From Tieghemostelium lacteum (Eukaryota; Evosea; Eumycetozoa; Dictyosteliales; Raperosteliaceae): a stretch of DNA of 64,000 nt. The notes beneath the pieces are model-generated. The model saw nothing but the letters and a program-made list of their open reading frames with translations. It ran no database searches and was not told where the DNA came from. A program made the translations under genes and the position numbers. Position 1 is the first letter of the stretch; each line of letters starts with the position of its first letter. The stretch lies in NCBI GenBank assembly GCA_001606155.1, contig LODT01000015.1, forward strand, positions 186,001 through 250,000. Reading direction: 5' to 3'. Below, piece after piece: positions 1 through 11,598 of the stretch.

Positions 1-1975
1 ATTTCAATAATTTGAAATTTCTTTGATTCTGTCATTCTAGATGCTCCTAATAAAAATCCACTATTAGATTCTGAATTATTATTATTATTATTATTAATAT
101 TATTGTTATTTGTTGGTGGTATATAATTATCAGATTTTAAATTATAATTAAAATCACAAAAGAAAATGAATTGTTTAATTTCATCTGGTGAAAGGAGTTT
201 GGAAGAAGAGGATATATAGTAACGATTGGTGAAGGATTGGAGTAGGTCAAGTGTAGGTAATGATGATTCTTGACTCCAGAATTTTGGTTTAAATTCAATT
301 AGATTTTTAATAAGAAATAGAATTCTTTCTCTAACTTTAATAGTCAATGGATGTGCTAGTTTCAATACAATTTCCAAATTACCATTTTCAGGTTGATATT
401 GATCTGGGCTATTAAATCTAGAATAGATTTCAATTAGTTTTTCAATATAACCAAATGTAGTCAAGAAATAATCATGATGTGTCAAATTAAACACTTCCAA
501 AAGATTTTCATCAACATAGTATACATCTACTAATTTTAATAGTAAATGATCAATTGTTGAATTCTTTAATACTTGACTACCCTTTTTAATAGTATATAAT
601 GAAATATTATTATAATTTTCCTATAAATTAAAAGTGAAAATTCATTAGTACAATTAGTTATTCTAAAAAATAGTATTTTTATACTTACTGAAAATATAGA
701 TTCAAAATTATTAAATATATAATTTAAAATTTGAATTGAATTTTCTCTATCATTATTTGTTGAGGATTTAAATAATAATGGTCCAAAAATATTTGATAAT
801 TTTTGATAAATTTCTTTTTCATTATTATTATTGTTGATACTGAGTTTTAATGGTTGATCAATTGATTCTTCAATTTTGATTTCAACTGTTGGTTGAGTTG
901 AGATCTCTTGATTATTATCAGTAGAATTTGGTTGAATGTCAAGTGGAGGTGTATTTAGTGAGAGAGTTGTTAATTTGATTAGATGTTGGAGGAGATGTTT
1001 AAAAGTTGACCAAATGACATGAGATTGACTGTGAATGATAGATCTACAGAATGATAGTTTATAATTTTCATCATCATGTTTAAATGTATTTACAAGTAAT
1101 AGACTATCAGGCATTAATGGTGATGGTAATTTAAAGAAAAAGTATTTCAATAGGTCACCTAATACTTTGGGTTTTGGATTTAGGAATTTATAGTTATCCT
1201 CTTTACCACTTGAGATACTGGATATCAGTGCAGCCATTTCATCTGACAATGGTTGATCATTAGATGTTAGTGATTGACTACTTTCATCCAAATAGATTGA
1301 TGATACACTACTATCACTCTCCAATCTAGTAGATTCAATATGTTTCAACAATCTAATTATAAATACAGGTACTGGTGAATGATCATCTTCCTGTATTCTC
1401 ATTGACTCTATTGTCAAACCAAATATACCCTCCTTGAATAAGTAATCACTAAAATCAACATTTTGATTTTGCTTATTTCTCAACATGGTATTAATCTTTT
1501 CCATTTGATCCTTATTTTTAATACCTTTTTAAATTTAAATCTATTGGTAAATGATCTATCTCTTCCACCAGAAGCAATTACTTTTTCATTATTATTATTA
1601 TCATCTACATTATTATTATTATTAGTGGTAGTAGTTGACTGATCAGTAATTATTGCAGATTGTTGTTGAGAATCATCATTATTATTATTAGTGGATGGTA
1701 AGATATTATTACCAAATACCTTTACACCAGAAGATAAAGATTTTCTATGAGATTTTTTAACATCTTTATCAGTGAGTTTAAATGGTATTGGTGATTGTGG
1801 TGATGATAATTTATCAGGTGAAGTTGATAGTAATACAGTTTCCTTTACTGGAGAGAATAAATAATTTTCTTTTGGTTTCTTTTGTTTTACAATATAGGTT
1901 GGAAGTGATCCACTTCTACCTCTAGTAATAACTTTTTCTTCACTTAATAATAAAGATCTAGGTGATTTTAATGGT

Positions 1976-2063
<88 letters not shown>

Positions 2064-4428
2064 TTAATGGAATTGATATATTATCTTTATCAGGTACTGA
2101 ATAGAATCTTTGTCTACCTGATAAATTTTCATCATCTTCATTATTGTTATTAACAGATGTAATATCAATTGGTTTACTGATGGATGTAGTACCAGTAGTA
2201 GTATTATTATTATTATTAATGGTTAATGGTGTATCATTATTAATTGTATTTTTAGATTGATCTTTAAATTTGTTGAAATGTGATAGAATAGATTGATAAG
2301 CATTTTCAGTACTTTCAAACATTCCAAATACATATTTCTTATAGACAGTTGTAATTTCAATTGAACTACCAATAATTATAGATGAAACCTTTCTAATACC
2401 AATAATATCTTTAAAGTGTGAATGTTTCTAATAAAATTTTAAAGTTAATAATTATTAATATATTTATAATTACACGTAATATTGTGTAAAGTGATATGTC
2501 TTGGTAATATTATAACTTACTTTGATTTCCTTATTAAAAATTAAACTATAAAAACATAAATAATTAGTGGTAACATAGAGTTTACCAGCTTTTGATACTT
2601 TTCTTCTGTAGGCACAAGGATGTTCAACAATGATAATCTCACTTTCTGGGAACTCAAAAATACTGTAGATATTAAATGTAAATTTATCTTTAATATCATT
2701 ATTATTATTATTATTACTAGTTGATTTACTATCAGATCTCTCTGATTTTGTTGTACCAGTTATTGTATTATCAGAAGATTTACTAAGTGTTGCTTGTGAT
2801 GATGAAGTACTATTATCCAATTTAGTAAACATAAATTTAACTTTATCAATTATAGTATGTTTTCTGGGGGATAATGGATTTGATGAAGGTGATTTTGGAG
2901 TATTATTATTTAGATTTATAGTAGATATATTCATATTATTATTTGGTACCATAACGTTAAGTGATGTTAGTGGTGAAGTTGGTGGTGTTGTAGTTGGTGT
3001 TACAATTTGATTGTTATTTTGTTTATCATCAATATTATTATTAGCATTAGTTATTTGAATAGTAGATTGTTTAATTTCTACTGGTTGTTCACTAATGGAT
3101 GGTTCAGTAGTAGTTGTAGATTCTAAACTAGATATCTCACTATTAGATTCTACTGTTGTTGTATTTGGTGTAGTTGGTGTGATAGTAGTAGATGTTGTTG
3201 TATTGGCAGATAAATCCAAAGGAATTGAAGTTGAATCAGTTTCTATTGATGGTAAACTTGTATTACTTGATGATAAATTAGATGATGATGTGAATGGTGT
3301 AATTGGTGGTGTTGTTGTTGTTGAAATAATTGAATCATTAATATTTAAAGGAGTAATTGTACTTTCTCTATATTTATCCTTTTCTTTATTTGACTTTTTA
3401 CCAATTGAACCACCAGTATTATTAGTTGTATTAATAGTGTTAGGTAAAATTGGAATATTTGTAGGTGGTAATGGAAATGAATCTAATGAAAGTTTTAAAT
3501 CCTCTAGTGTATTTAAATCTGGTAATTTGAGTAATGGTGTAACTGGTTTACTACTATTATTAGTTGGACTATTATTAGTTGGGCTATTATTATTACTTGT
3601 TGATTGTTGTTGTGGTGGTGTTACATTATTATTATTATTAATATTATCAGTATTTGGAATTGGTGAAGAAGGGGGTGTTTTTACAATAGTTGCCAATTTT
3701 GTATTTTTAGGTTTATCACTATCATTTAAAATGACAACAGGACTAACGTTTACATGTTCCTTTTTATAATTTGAAGCTCTAATTTTACCAGGTGAAGATG
3801 CATATCTCCACGATGGTGATTTATCAACAATATTATTATTAGCCTTCTCTAATTCACCACTATTTCTGAGAGCATTATTATTATTATTATTATCAATTAA
3901 TGATTTAATTGTTTGTTTTCTACTACTTTTTTGTGTTACTGATGTCATTTCATTACTAGATCTAATTTGATCATTTGATGATGTTAATGATTCTGTAGTT
4001 GTTGGTATTATTGGTACTATAGTATCTGCTGTAGTATCCTCTGATATAGTTGGTAAATTTGAAACTAAACCAAATTCAGGTACTAAACCTATAGTTGTAG
4101 TAGCAGCAGTAGTAGTAATAGTTATATTATCTGATTGATCAAGGTTAACTGATAAATTTTTATGTAAATCTCTATGACTTGAATCCAATTCAGTACTTTC
4201 ACTATCACTACTAGAATAAATACTTTCATCAATACTACTTGATAAACTATTATTTGAACTAATTTTATTATTAATTATAATATTATCCATTATTACTTCT
4301 TGTGAATCTCTATTATTATTATTTGAAAAGTTATCAATAATTATTGATTGTGGTTCTTTTAAAGTAGTTGGAGAACTACTGTTGTCATTGTTAATTTCGA
4401 CAGTGTCACCATCTATTGATATATCCAT
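1..4428 (-). CDS. GRAM-RhoGAP-RasGEF signalling protein, 3' part cut by the window edge
   Basis: Likely regulator linking Rho and Ras GTPases at membranes. Exon 1 is 4428-2521, exon 2 is 2427-about 1525, then coding resumes near 1510-689 and 620-1. The first 600 residues are low complexity (Asn, Ser, Thr). A GRAM domain spans about residues 605-690 and crosses intron 1 ([19 protein letters not shown], then [13 protein letters not shown]). A RhoGAP-like region follows ([33 protein letters not shown]), then a RasGEF N-terminal (REM) motif in the last exon ([34 protein letters not shown]). The catalytic RasGEF domain should lie beyond position 1; it is inferred, not seen. The frame changes between exon 2 and the RhoGAP part at 1511-1530 (see findings). 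D. discoideum has RasGEFs with RhoGAP domains (GefL is one I recall), so orthology is possible but unproven. Confidence 0.8.
1978..2062 (-). repeat. AAT/ATT trinucleotide run encoding poly-Asn
   Basis: A near-perfect ATT run on the plus strand is read as AAT codons in the GRAM-RhoGAP-RasGEF gene and gives about 28 consecutive Asn just after the GRAM domain. Such in-frame runs are common in dictyostelid proteins and vary in length between strains. Confidence 0.9.
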
Positions 4429-4711
4429 TTATTTTTTTTGATTGTGGGGTTATTTTGTGTCTCTTTTCTTTATAAAAAGTGGGTATTATTATAATAATAA
4501 AAGAAAAAAATATACACTTTTACAACTCTAACTTTAAGATCACAAATGGCTAACCAATTTTTATCGGGAATATGAAAAAAAATTGTTTGTTTTTTTATAA
4601 AATTTTAAAATATCTGATTACTTTTTTTCAAATATTTGCCAAAAACCCAAAAATGGTTTAAGATGGCAATAACAGTATTTTTTATAAAAAAAATTTTAAT
4701 TTAGTAATTTA

Positions 4712-7700
4712 TTAATGAATTATAATTGATTTTGAATCAGGTGGTAAACCTTCCAAAACCTTAATTTTAAATGCACCCTTTTCAAATTTTGAAGTGAAAG
4801 GAATTTCATCTTTATCTTTAGAGATGGTAGATGGATCTTTACCTAGAGAATCAACCTTTTCAAATTTCAACTCAGAAGAACCTTTTCTTGAACGATATTG
4901 AATTTCATTTTTGAAATCAATTGGTAGAGGTTTGTTTTGAGATTTTTGATAGAGATTAGCAAAGAGAGTACATAAGACTGTTTTCTTTGAGGTTTCAAAG
5001 ACATAGTCTACTTGAGTACTTCCTTGAGTAACATGAACAGTTACAAAATTATCAGCAAGTTTACTGAGACTTAGACGGTCAATCTCTTTAAATGGTATTT
5101 TTCTTTTTACCAAAAACCATGATCCATCCTTTTTAGGTTTAGAAAAGGTTTCCAATTGATAGAAATTATGACGAGTTATCAAAATGGTACGTTTTTGAAT
5201 CTTGTGATGTCTGTTTACTTTACTTACTAGAAGGGATAGTTGAAGTTCAGCTTCAGGTCCTTCCTCACGTTTTAGGGTGTCAACTGTAAACTTATCTCTT
5301 GAAAGTGATAAAAAGTCACCTAGGAAAGCTTTACTTGATAGTTGTAAACTAAGTCTATTTCTTTCTTTGTTATTTTGGAAAATCAGTAGAGATTGATTCT
5401 TTAATTTCACACATTCTCTTCTGAGTACCCAACCTCTCCATGCACGTTGAATACGAATTGCAGCTATAGTTTGAAGATACCATTTACGTTGTTTATACAT
5501 TTTCCAAGTTGCCTGTAACATGGTTACCAATTGATTGATTCTCTGGTTTCTCATTTCTTCCATTTGGAAGAGTGGTTGAGGATTTCTTATAAATATTTTA
5601 GTGTTACCATATTGATATTCGTCATGTGGAATCTTGATTTCAGTTAACAGTAGTTCAACACCTCTCTTTGCATCACCTTCCCATTTAGGCCAAGTACTTT
5701 TAGCCAACATATAATAACGTCTCATGAATTTTGCAAATGGAAGACGTGAACAGAATCCTGCTCTTCTGACCAACAAATTCTCAAATAAACCCAAATAACG
5801 AACTTGTTGAGAACATTTCTCCAAATCCCAATCCAGAGCACGTTTAAGTTCATTAGGTTTAATGCAACGTACATAGTGAGGATTACAGCTGTACAATGAC
5901 TTTAATAGTGCTGCTACCTGAGTTTTAAATTGACCACCAGCTGTAACTGGACGTTTCTTGTCCTGTGGAATCAATACCTTTTGAGCAGAGTTTACAAATC
6001 CATTTCTTTGAAGTTTCTCTTTGTTTTTCTTGTCTTGTTCAGAAAGTTCCTCAGATGGAGGTGCTTGGTATTTGAAAATGTTAGATACCAATTTTAGAGT
6101 ACTACTCTGACCGAGATTGATAAGATCATTAAATAGAGTATCACGGTTTTTGTCTAGAAATTCATCCATACTGTAAAAGACCTTACCAGCATAGTGATTG
6201 ATAATGAATTGCATTTGATTACGAGCTAGTTGATCGGCTTTCTGATAGTGAGTATGTGCTGCAAAATGTTTATTCATCTTTTCAAGTAAGGTCTTTTCAG
6301 TACCGTACTCGAGGAGACATTCCTCATCGAGAATAGTAAGGATACCAATAGGTTTTTTTTCAATTAGATCTACACATGGTTTGTTATTTACATAGTCTAC
6401 TGGTACCCATTTGATACCTTCTTGAACATACTCTTCCTGTTCAGTTTTCAAAGTGAGATCAATGAAAATCTGTTGGAGTGTCTCATTTACATAGTTTATA
6501 ACCAACTGTTCGAAACCATTCTTTTCAAAGATTTCGAAACCATAGATATCAAGTACACCTATAACAGGTCCTTTAGTAGAGACTTCGATGGATTCATTAA
6601 TCTTTCTAACTAACCAATCAAAGAGTCTGGTATAAAGTGCCTTTGCAAGAGCATCTCTTGCGTATAAAGCTTGATCAACACTTTGAGGTACTTGATAGTT
6701 ACTAACTCTTGCACCTTGACCTGTTGATATCATTCTAGATATCATAGATTGCTCTAATAACTCTGCTTGTACACCAATCAATGATGCAATAGTTGCTGAC
6801 AATTTCTTATCAGAAATCACACAGCTTGCACTATTCTTTACAGTTGAACCTGCAGTAAAAGTCAAGTTACCCAACAACAAAATTGCTGATAACAATCTAA
6901 AGATTTCTTTTTGTTCCTCTTCAGTGATACCAACAACCTTCATTGCATTCTTTGTCTGTTTGAATGCCAATACATCATCAACACCATCAGCAGTATAACA
7001 CTTTGACTTATTCAAATAGGCATAATTCTCAGCAGTCTGTAGATGATAGTCCCTCTTTTCCTCAGCTGAACTACCACTCAATAACTGATAGAAAATATGA
7101 AAATTTCTTTCACCTACAGTCTGATTGATAACTCTACTCTTTTCCAATAGATAATTTGTAATTTTTCCACCTTCAGGATCACCTGCATAATTAAACTGAA
7201 TCTCCATATATTTACCAAATCTAGAAGAGTTATTATTTCTAAGTGTCTTTGCATTACCAAATGCCTCTAAAAGTGGATTGGATTCCAAAATGAGTTTCTT
7301 TACTCTCTCTACCTCTGCAGAACTACCAGTAATATTGGCAATATACTGCATTATATATTTACTAGTCTCTGTTTTACCAGCACCAGACTCACCACTAATT
7401 ATAATACATTGATTCTCTCTCTCAGCTTTCAATGCCCTATAGGCTTTATCTGCAATCTTAAATACATGTGGTGGTATTTCAAATTCATGTTTACCTCTAT
7501 ATAAATCAATAGAATCATTACCATAAATTCCCAATTGTTTATATGGATTAATACTGATTAATACTGGTCCAATTGATGTCTATTTAAAAAAAAAATATTA
7601 ATATTATTATTATTATTATAATTATTTTATTATAATAATACATACATAAATTAAACCTTCTTTATATCTTTGTTGTAAATTTTGAATCAATGAATTCTCA

Positions 7701-7855
7701 TTGACTTCACTTAACATTACAAGATCTTCAACACCAACATTTTTAGGTTGAGCTAGCTCTCTTACAGATTTATGAATACTCTATTAATTTTTAAAATTAA
7801 TATATATATATATTTAAAAAAACCTATAAAGTTTTTTTTGTTAAATATTTACCAT
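4712..7855 (-). CDS. short-tailed class I myosin heavy chain
   Basis: Actin-based, membrane-binding motor of about 1001 residues, for cortex and endocytic functions. Three coding exons: 7855-7853 (ATG alone), 7780-7646 and 7579-4712. Joined N-terminus: MSIHKSVRELAQPKNVGVED. Motor motifs: P-loop GESGAGKT near residue 109, switch I NNNSSRFGK, switch II DIYGFEIF. The TEDS-rule position, 16 residues before DALAK, is Ser (in RVSNYQVPQ), so activation by PAK/MIHCK-type kinases is expected. Two IQ-like motifs follow the motor (LQATWKMYKQRKW, IRIQRAWRGWVLRREC), then a basic TH1 lipid-binding tail to the end. There is no Pro-rich or SH3 tail, so this belongs to the MyoA/E/F-like short group. The length is near that of D. 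discoideum MyoE and MyoA; I cannot separate these by eye. Confidence 0.93.
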
Positions 7856-8192
7856 TGTTGTAAAAGTAGCTATTACAAAAACTGATCAAATAAGAAATGG
7901 GAAAATTTTTTTGTTTTTATTTTTTTTTAATTTTTCAAATAAAATGACAGAGCCATCAGCTGAAATAAAGTTGTGGTTATTATAAAGTTGTTTTGTACTT
8001 TACCCACACATACTCCCCTATATCAACTCACCACTCATTGTTTATTAAAATTAAATAATAATAAGAAATGAAACATTATTTAAACAACACACAGTTATTG
8101 TTAATAATAGAATGAATTAAATTTCAAAGTAATAGGAAATAACATCAAATTTGAGGTTTTTATATTAAATTAAATTATTATTATTTATTATT
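7856..8192. other. intergenic spacer between myosin and coq1
   Basis: AT-rich spacer with homopolymer T and A runs. It should hold the myosin promoter (read leftwards) and the coq1 3' end. No further gene seen. Confidence 0.5.
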
Positions 8193-9657
8193 TTATTTAT
8201 TTCTTAAAACCACAGTTTGAGAAATTGAAATTAATAAATCTCTTGATTCTGATTGTGGTAATTGTAATAAATTTTCAATTGCTAAATTACAATATTTGAT
8301 AGCAAGATTTCTAGTTTTTTCAATTCCTTTACTCTTTAAAACTAAATTTTTAGCTTCTTCAACATCACCAGGTTCAGAGAATTTTCTAGTTATCAAATTT
8401 TCCAATTGTGGATATTCTTGTGTTGCATATAAAACTGGTGCTGTTGCTAATCCTAATTGTAAATCAACTGATGTAGGTTTACCTGCTACTTCATCTGAAC
8501 TTGTATAATCTAATAAATCATCAATAATCTATTTTATGTAATAAATTTTGAAATTAATATTCATTCTCACTTTTTTTTTGTCAAAAAAATTTACCAAATT
8601 TAGAAATAAAACTTACTTGAAATGCTAAACCAATATTTTTACCAAATTCAGTTGCAATATCAACAACAGTTGAATCACAACTTGAAAGTAAGGCAGTTGA
8701 ACGACAACTGTTGGTTAATAGACTTGCAGTTTTTAAATAGGATTTACGTAGATAGTTATCAAAAGAGGCTTGACCTTTGGATCTGGCTTGAATGAATTCA
8801 CCCTCTACCAATTCACTTATTGAATTTGACATTGATTCTGTTACTTCATGATTTCTTAGAGATGACAATAGTATACAAGATCTCGATAGTAAATAGTCAC
8901 CACACAGAATTGCCAATTTATTATTAAAACTATGATTGATGGATAAAACATCACGACGAGTGGATGCCTCATCAATAACATCATCATGAACCAAAGATGC
9001 AGTATGAATCATTTCTACAACTTCAGCTAAAGTTATATATCTATCTTGAATTTGAGATTTACCTTCTATCGCTTTAGCCAGTAAGATGACTAAAGTAGGT
9101 CTGATTCTCTTACCTTTCAGACCAAAATAATAGGAAGACAATGTTGACAATGCAGGATGTGTCTTCTCTTCAGCCATAAATGAAAATAAATTACTTTCAC
9201 GTCCACTCTTTATAGTTAGAGAACTTATAATATTCTTTGTAACTCTATTCAAATCCGATTCCACAGATTTAAATAAATCTTTTTGAGTAACTTGAGTTAG
9301 ATTATTCAGTGGATCCAATAGTTTTATATCATCCATTGTCTCTTGTAAAGTCTTATAATTTCTAAAATTAAATTTTATATATTGATCAATTATAAATGAT
9401 TTTTTTTTCAATTTATCCAAAAACCTATTTATAAAAGGCTGATTACTGTTACTATTATCTGTTTTATTACTCTGGTTAACTGTTTTACTATTTATATTAT
9501 GTGTACCATTGCTGGATGCGTCTATTGGTGGGTTGGAAATACTTGAAAAATAAAATCTTCCTATAATCTGTGGGCTACTAAATTTATCGGGTATTCTATG
9601 TATGGAATTTAAAAGATTATTCCTAATTAGATGATTCTTTAGAAATCTATTGATCAT
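8193..9657 (-). CDS. coq1: mitochondrial trans-polyprenyl diphosphate synthase (ubiquinone side chain)
   Basis: Chain-elongating prenyltransferase that makes the long isoprenoid tail of ubiquinone. Exons are 9657-8617 and 8528-8193, joined in phase 0, giving about 458 residues. The first Asp-rich motif is in LVHDDVIDEA. The second (IIDDLLDYTSSDE) begins exactly at exon 2, so the intron directly precedes it. KGKRIRPTLVILL, the family's substrate-binding region, is present. The Arg/Ser/Asn-rich N-terminus (MINRFLKNHLIRNNLLNSIH) looks like a mitochondrial targeting peptide followed by a low-complexity linker. Whether the product is C45 or C50 cannot be read from the sequence. No subunit-2 homologue is nearby. 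Confidence 0.93.
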
Positions 9658-9868
9658 CTTTTTTTATATGTTCGCAGTCGAAATCGATAAAAAAAAATAT
9701 AAAAAAAAATATTTTAAATTCATTTTCATTTTTTTTATAAAATTTTGATTGTGACATAATTTAATATAAAAAAAAAACAATGTTTTGGTGTGTGTGGTTT
9801 GGGGGAAGATGATGATGTAATTGATTTCTAATTTAATATCATTGTTATGTAATTATTGTTTTTTTTAT

Positions 9869-11170
9869 TTAATCAATTTTTTTAAATTGAATTTTACCTA
9901 AAGTTGATAAAACAATTTTATTCAGTTCTACAGTAAAACTTTTTAAAGAGAAGTTTTTCTCTACCCATTTTCTACCATTATTACCAAATTGAATGGTTTT
10001 TTGTTTGTCACTTACTAATTGATAGAGTGCTGTTGCAAATGTTGGTGCAAGTGGTTCACATAGGTAACCTGTAGAGTCATTGAGTACTGTTTCAATTGGA
10101 CCACCAGAATTCACTGCAACTACTGGTTTCAAACTAAACATTCCCTCAAGAGGTGTAATACCAAAATGTTCAAAACTTGGTGTATAAACCATACACAAAC
10201 AGTTATTAAGTAACCATGATCTCTCTTGTTCATTAAATGAACACACAAATGAGACCTTATCTGAAAGTTGTTTTTGTGTTACCATGTCTTGTAGTTCACG
10301 TAAATGTTCAACATTTTCTCTGAGATCTGGATCATATCCACCTGCAATCACTAAATGACAATGTGCAATCTCATCCACTAGATCCTGATCTAAAAGCTTT
10401 TGTAAAAGTATTGAAAAACTCTCTATTGCCAGTGGTAGATTTTTCTTTCTTTCAAATCTATTAATTGATAGTATAATATTCTTCTTTGTCTCTGGAACTC
10501 TGCCCTCTAAAGATTTTGGCAATGCAGAATATTGTGGTGTTTTTTCACTTAATTTTAAAAATTCATCTGTGTTTAAAGGGGGGTAGAGAACAGATGGTAC
10601 CTTTTTGATGAATTTAAATGATTTTTTGAAGATTCCTCTTGTAAAGTTACTGTTTACCAGTATTTGGTCAGCAAATGATGTTGTAAACTCTTCAAAATAG
10701 TCAATTGGTAATCTATAGACACTCTTTATCCAAGAGTTTCTAATGGACAATAACTTGTCTGGAAAGTGACAATAGAATAGAATTTTAGTTGAAGGTGTCA
10801 ACAATTTAAATAGAGGTATACTAGCAGATATCTGGTCAATAATAACCATTTGGTATCTCTTTTCTGGAGAGTATGCATATTTCCATTGATGTGCTATAAT
10901 AGAGAGTGCTGCCAATATATTTCTAATCATTGCACAAATGACCATAAATCTGTTACCAATAGAACGAGGAAATACATTTCCTCTCACATGTATATCCAAT
11001 TGTCCATTATGTGTCTCTTTAAACGATCTCTTTGGATCATGTCTACTTGTATAAATGCAAACTTTATGTCCTGCTGATTTTAATGATACTGCTGCATCAA
11101 CAATTAATCTTTCAGCTCCGCCAATACCTAAATCTGGATGTAAAAATGCTATATTACATCCATTATTCAT
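9869..11170 (-). CDS. alg2: Alg2 alpha-1,3/1,6-mannosyltransferase
   Basis: Adds the second and third mannoses to the dolichol-linked oligosaccharide on the cytosolic face of the ER (N-glycosylation). Single exon, 433 residues, about the usual length. The N-terminus has the GT4 signature FLHPDLGIGGAERLIVDAA. The C-terminal donor-binding half has INRFERKKNLPLAIESF and the E-x7-E motif in FEHFGITPLEGMFSLKPV, followed by NSGGPIETV. The hydrophobic segment around ICAMIRNILAALSIIAHQW fits a membrane-associated helix. It shares the 11171-11598 spacer head-to-head with the histidine kinase gene. Confidence 0.95.
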   Translation of the reverse strand: MNNGCNIAFLHPDLGIGGAERLIVDAAVSLKSAGHKVCIYTSRHDPKRSFKETHNGQLDIHVRGNVFPRSIGNRFMVICAMIRNILAALSIIAHQWKYAYSPEKRYQMVIIDQISASIPLFKLLTPSTKILFYCHFPDKLLSIRNSWIKSVYRLPIDYFEEFTTSFADQILVNSNFTRGIFKKSFKFIKKVPSVLYPPLNTDEFLKLSEKTPQYSALPKSLEGRVPETKKNIILSINRFERKKNLPLAIESFSILLQKLLDQDLVDEIAHCHLVIAGGYDPDLRENVEHLRELQDMVTQKQLSDKVSFVCSFNEQERSWLLNNCLCMVYTPSFEHFGITPLEGMFSLKPVVAVNSGGPIETVLNDSTGYLCEPLAPTFATALYQLVSDKQKTIQFGNNGRKWVEKNFSLKSFTVELNKIVLSTLGKIQFKKID

Positions 11171-11598
11171 TCTCTACCTATCTATCTCTATTTATAAATT
11201 AAAACTTTAAAAATTACAAAAAATTATAAAAAAAAAAAAACCTATGTTGACATGGCACTATTAATGATTCATAAAAATGATGGTAACTAAACTCTGTTAT
11301 GTATAAAGAGATCTAATCTTAGATTTTAAATTTTTGGATACAAAAAAAAAAATTCTAATTTGGAAAATTTTCCCAAATTCCACAACCTTGAACTTGAAAT
11401 TTCAGTTGGAGACCATATTTAAAACATTTAAAAAAAATCAGGAACTTTTTTTATTTTTAGATTGTCCAACTGTTTTTTTTTTTTTTTTTTTTATAAATTG
11501 ATAAATAATCTCCTGATATCTTATTTCGTATTTCCTTACATTCTTTACAATTATTATAATTTTTATTTTTAATAATATTTTAATAATAATATAATAAA
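11171..11598. promoter_or_regulatory. divergent promoter region alg2 / histidine kinase
   Basis: 428-bp spacer between two outward-reading genes, so it must contain both promoters. It has a T20 run at about 11473-11492, typical of dictyostelid promoters, and AT-rich flanks. No specific factor site was recognised. Confidence 0.5.

Noticed and set aside
3095-3769. Val/Leu-rich 224-residue frame on plus
   Set aside because: Antisense of the Thr/Ser/Asn-rich region of the GRAM-RhoGAP-RasGEF gene.
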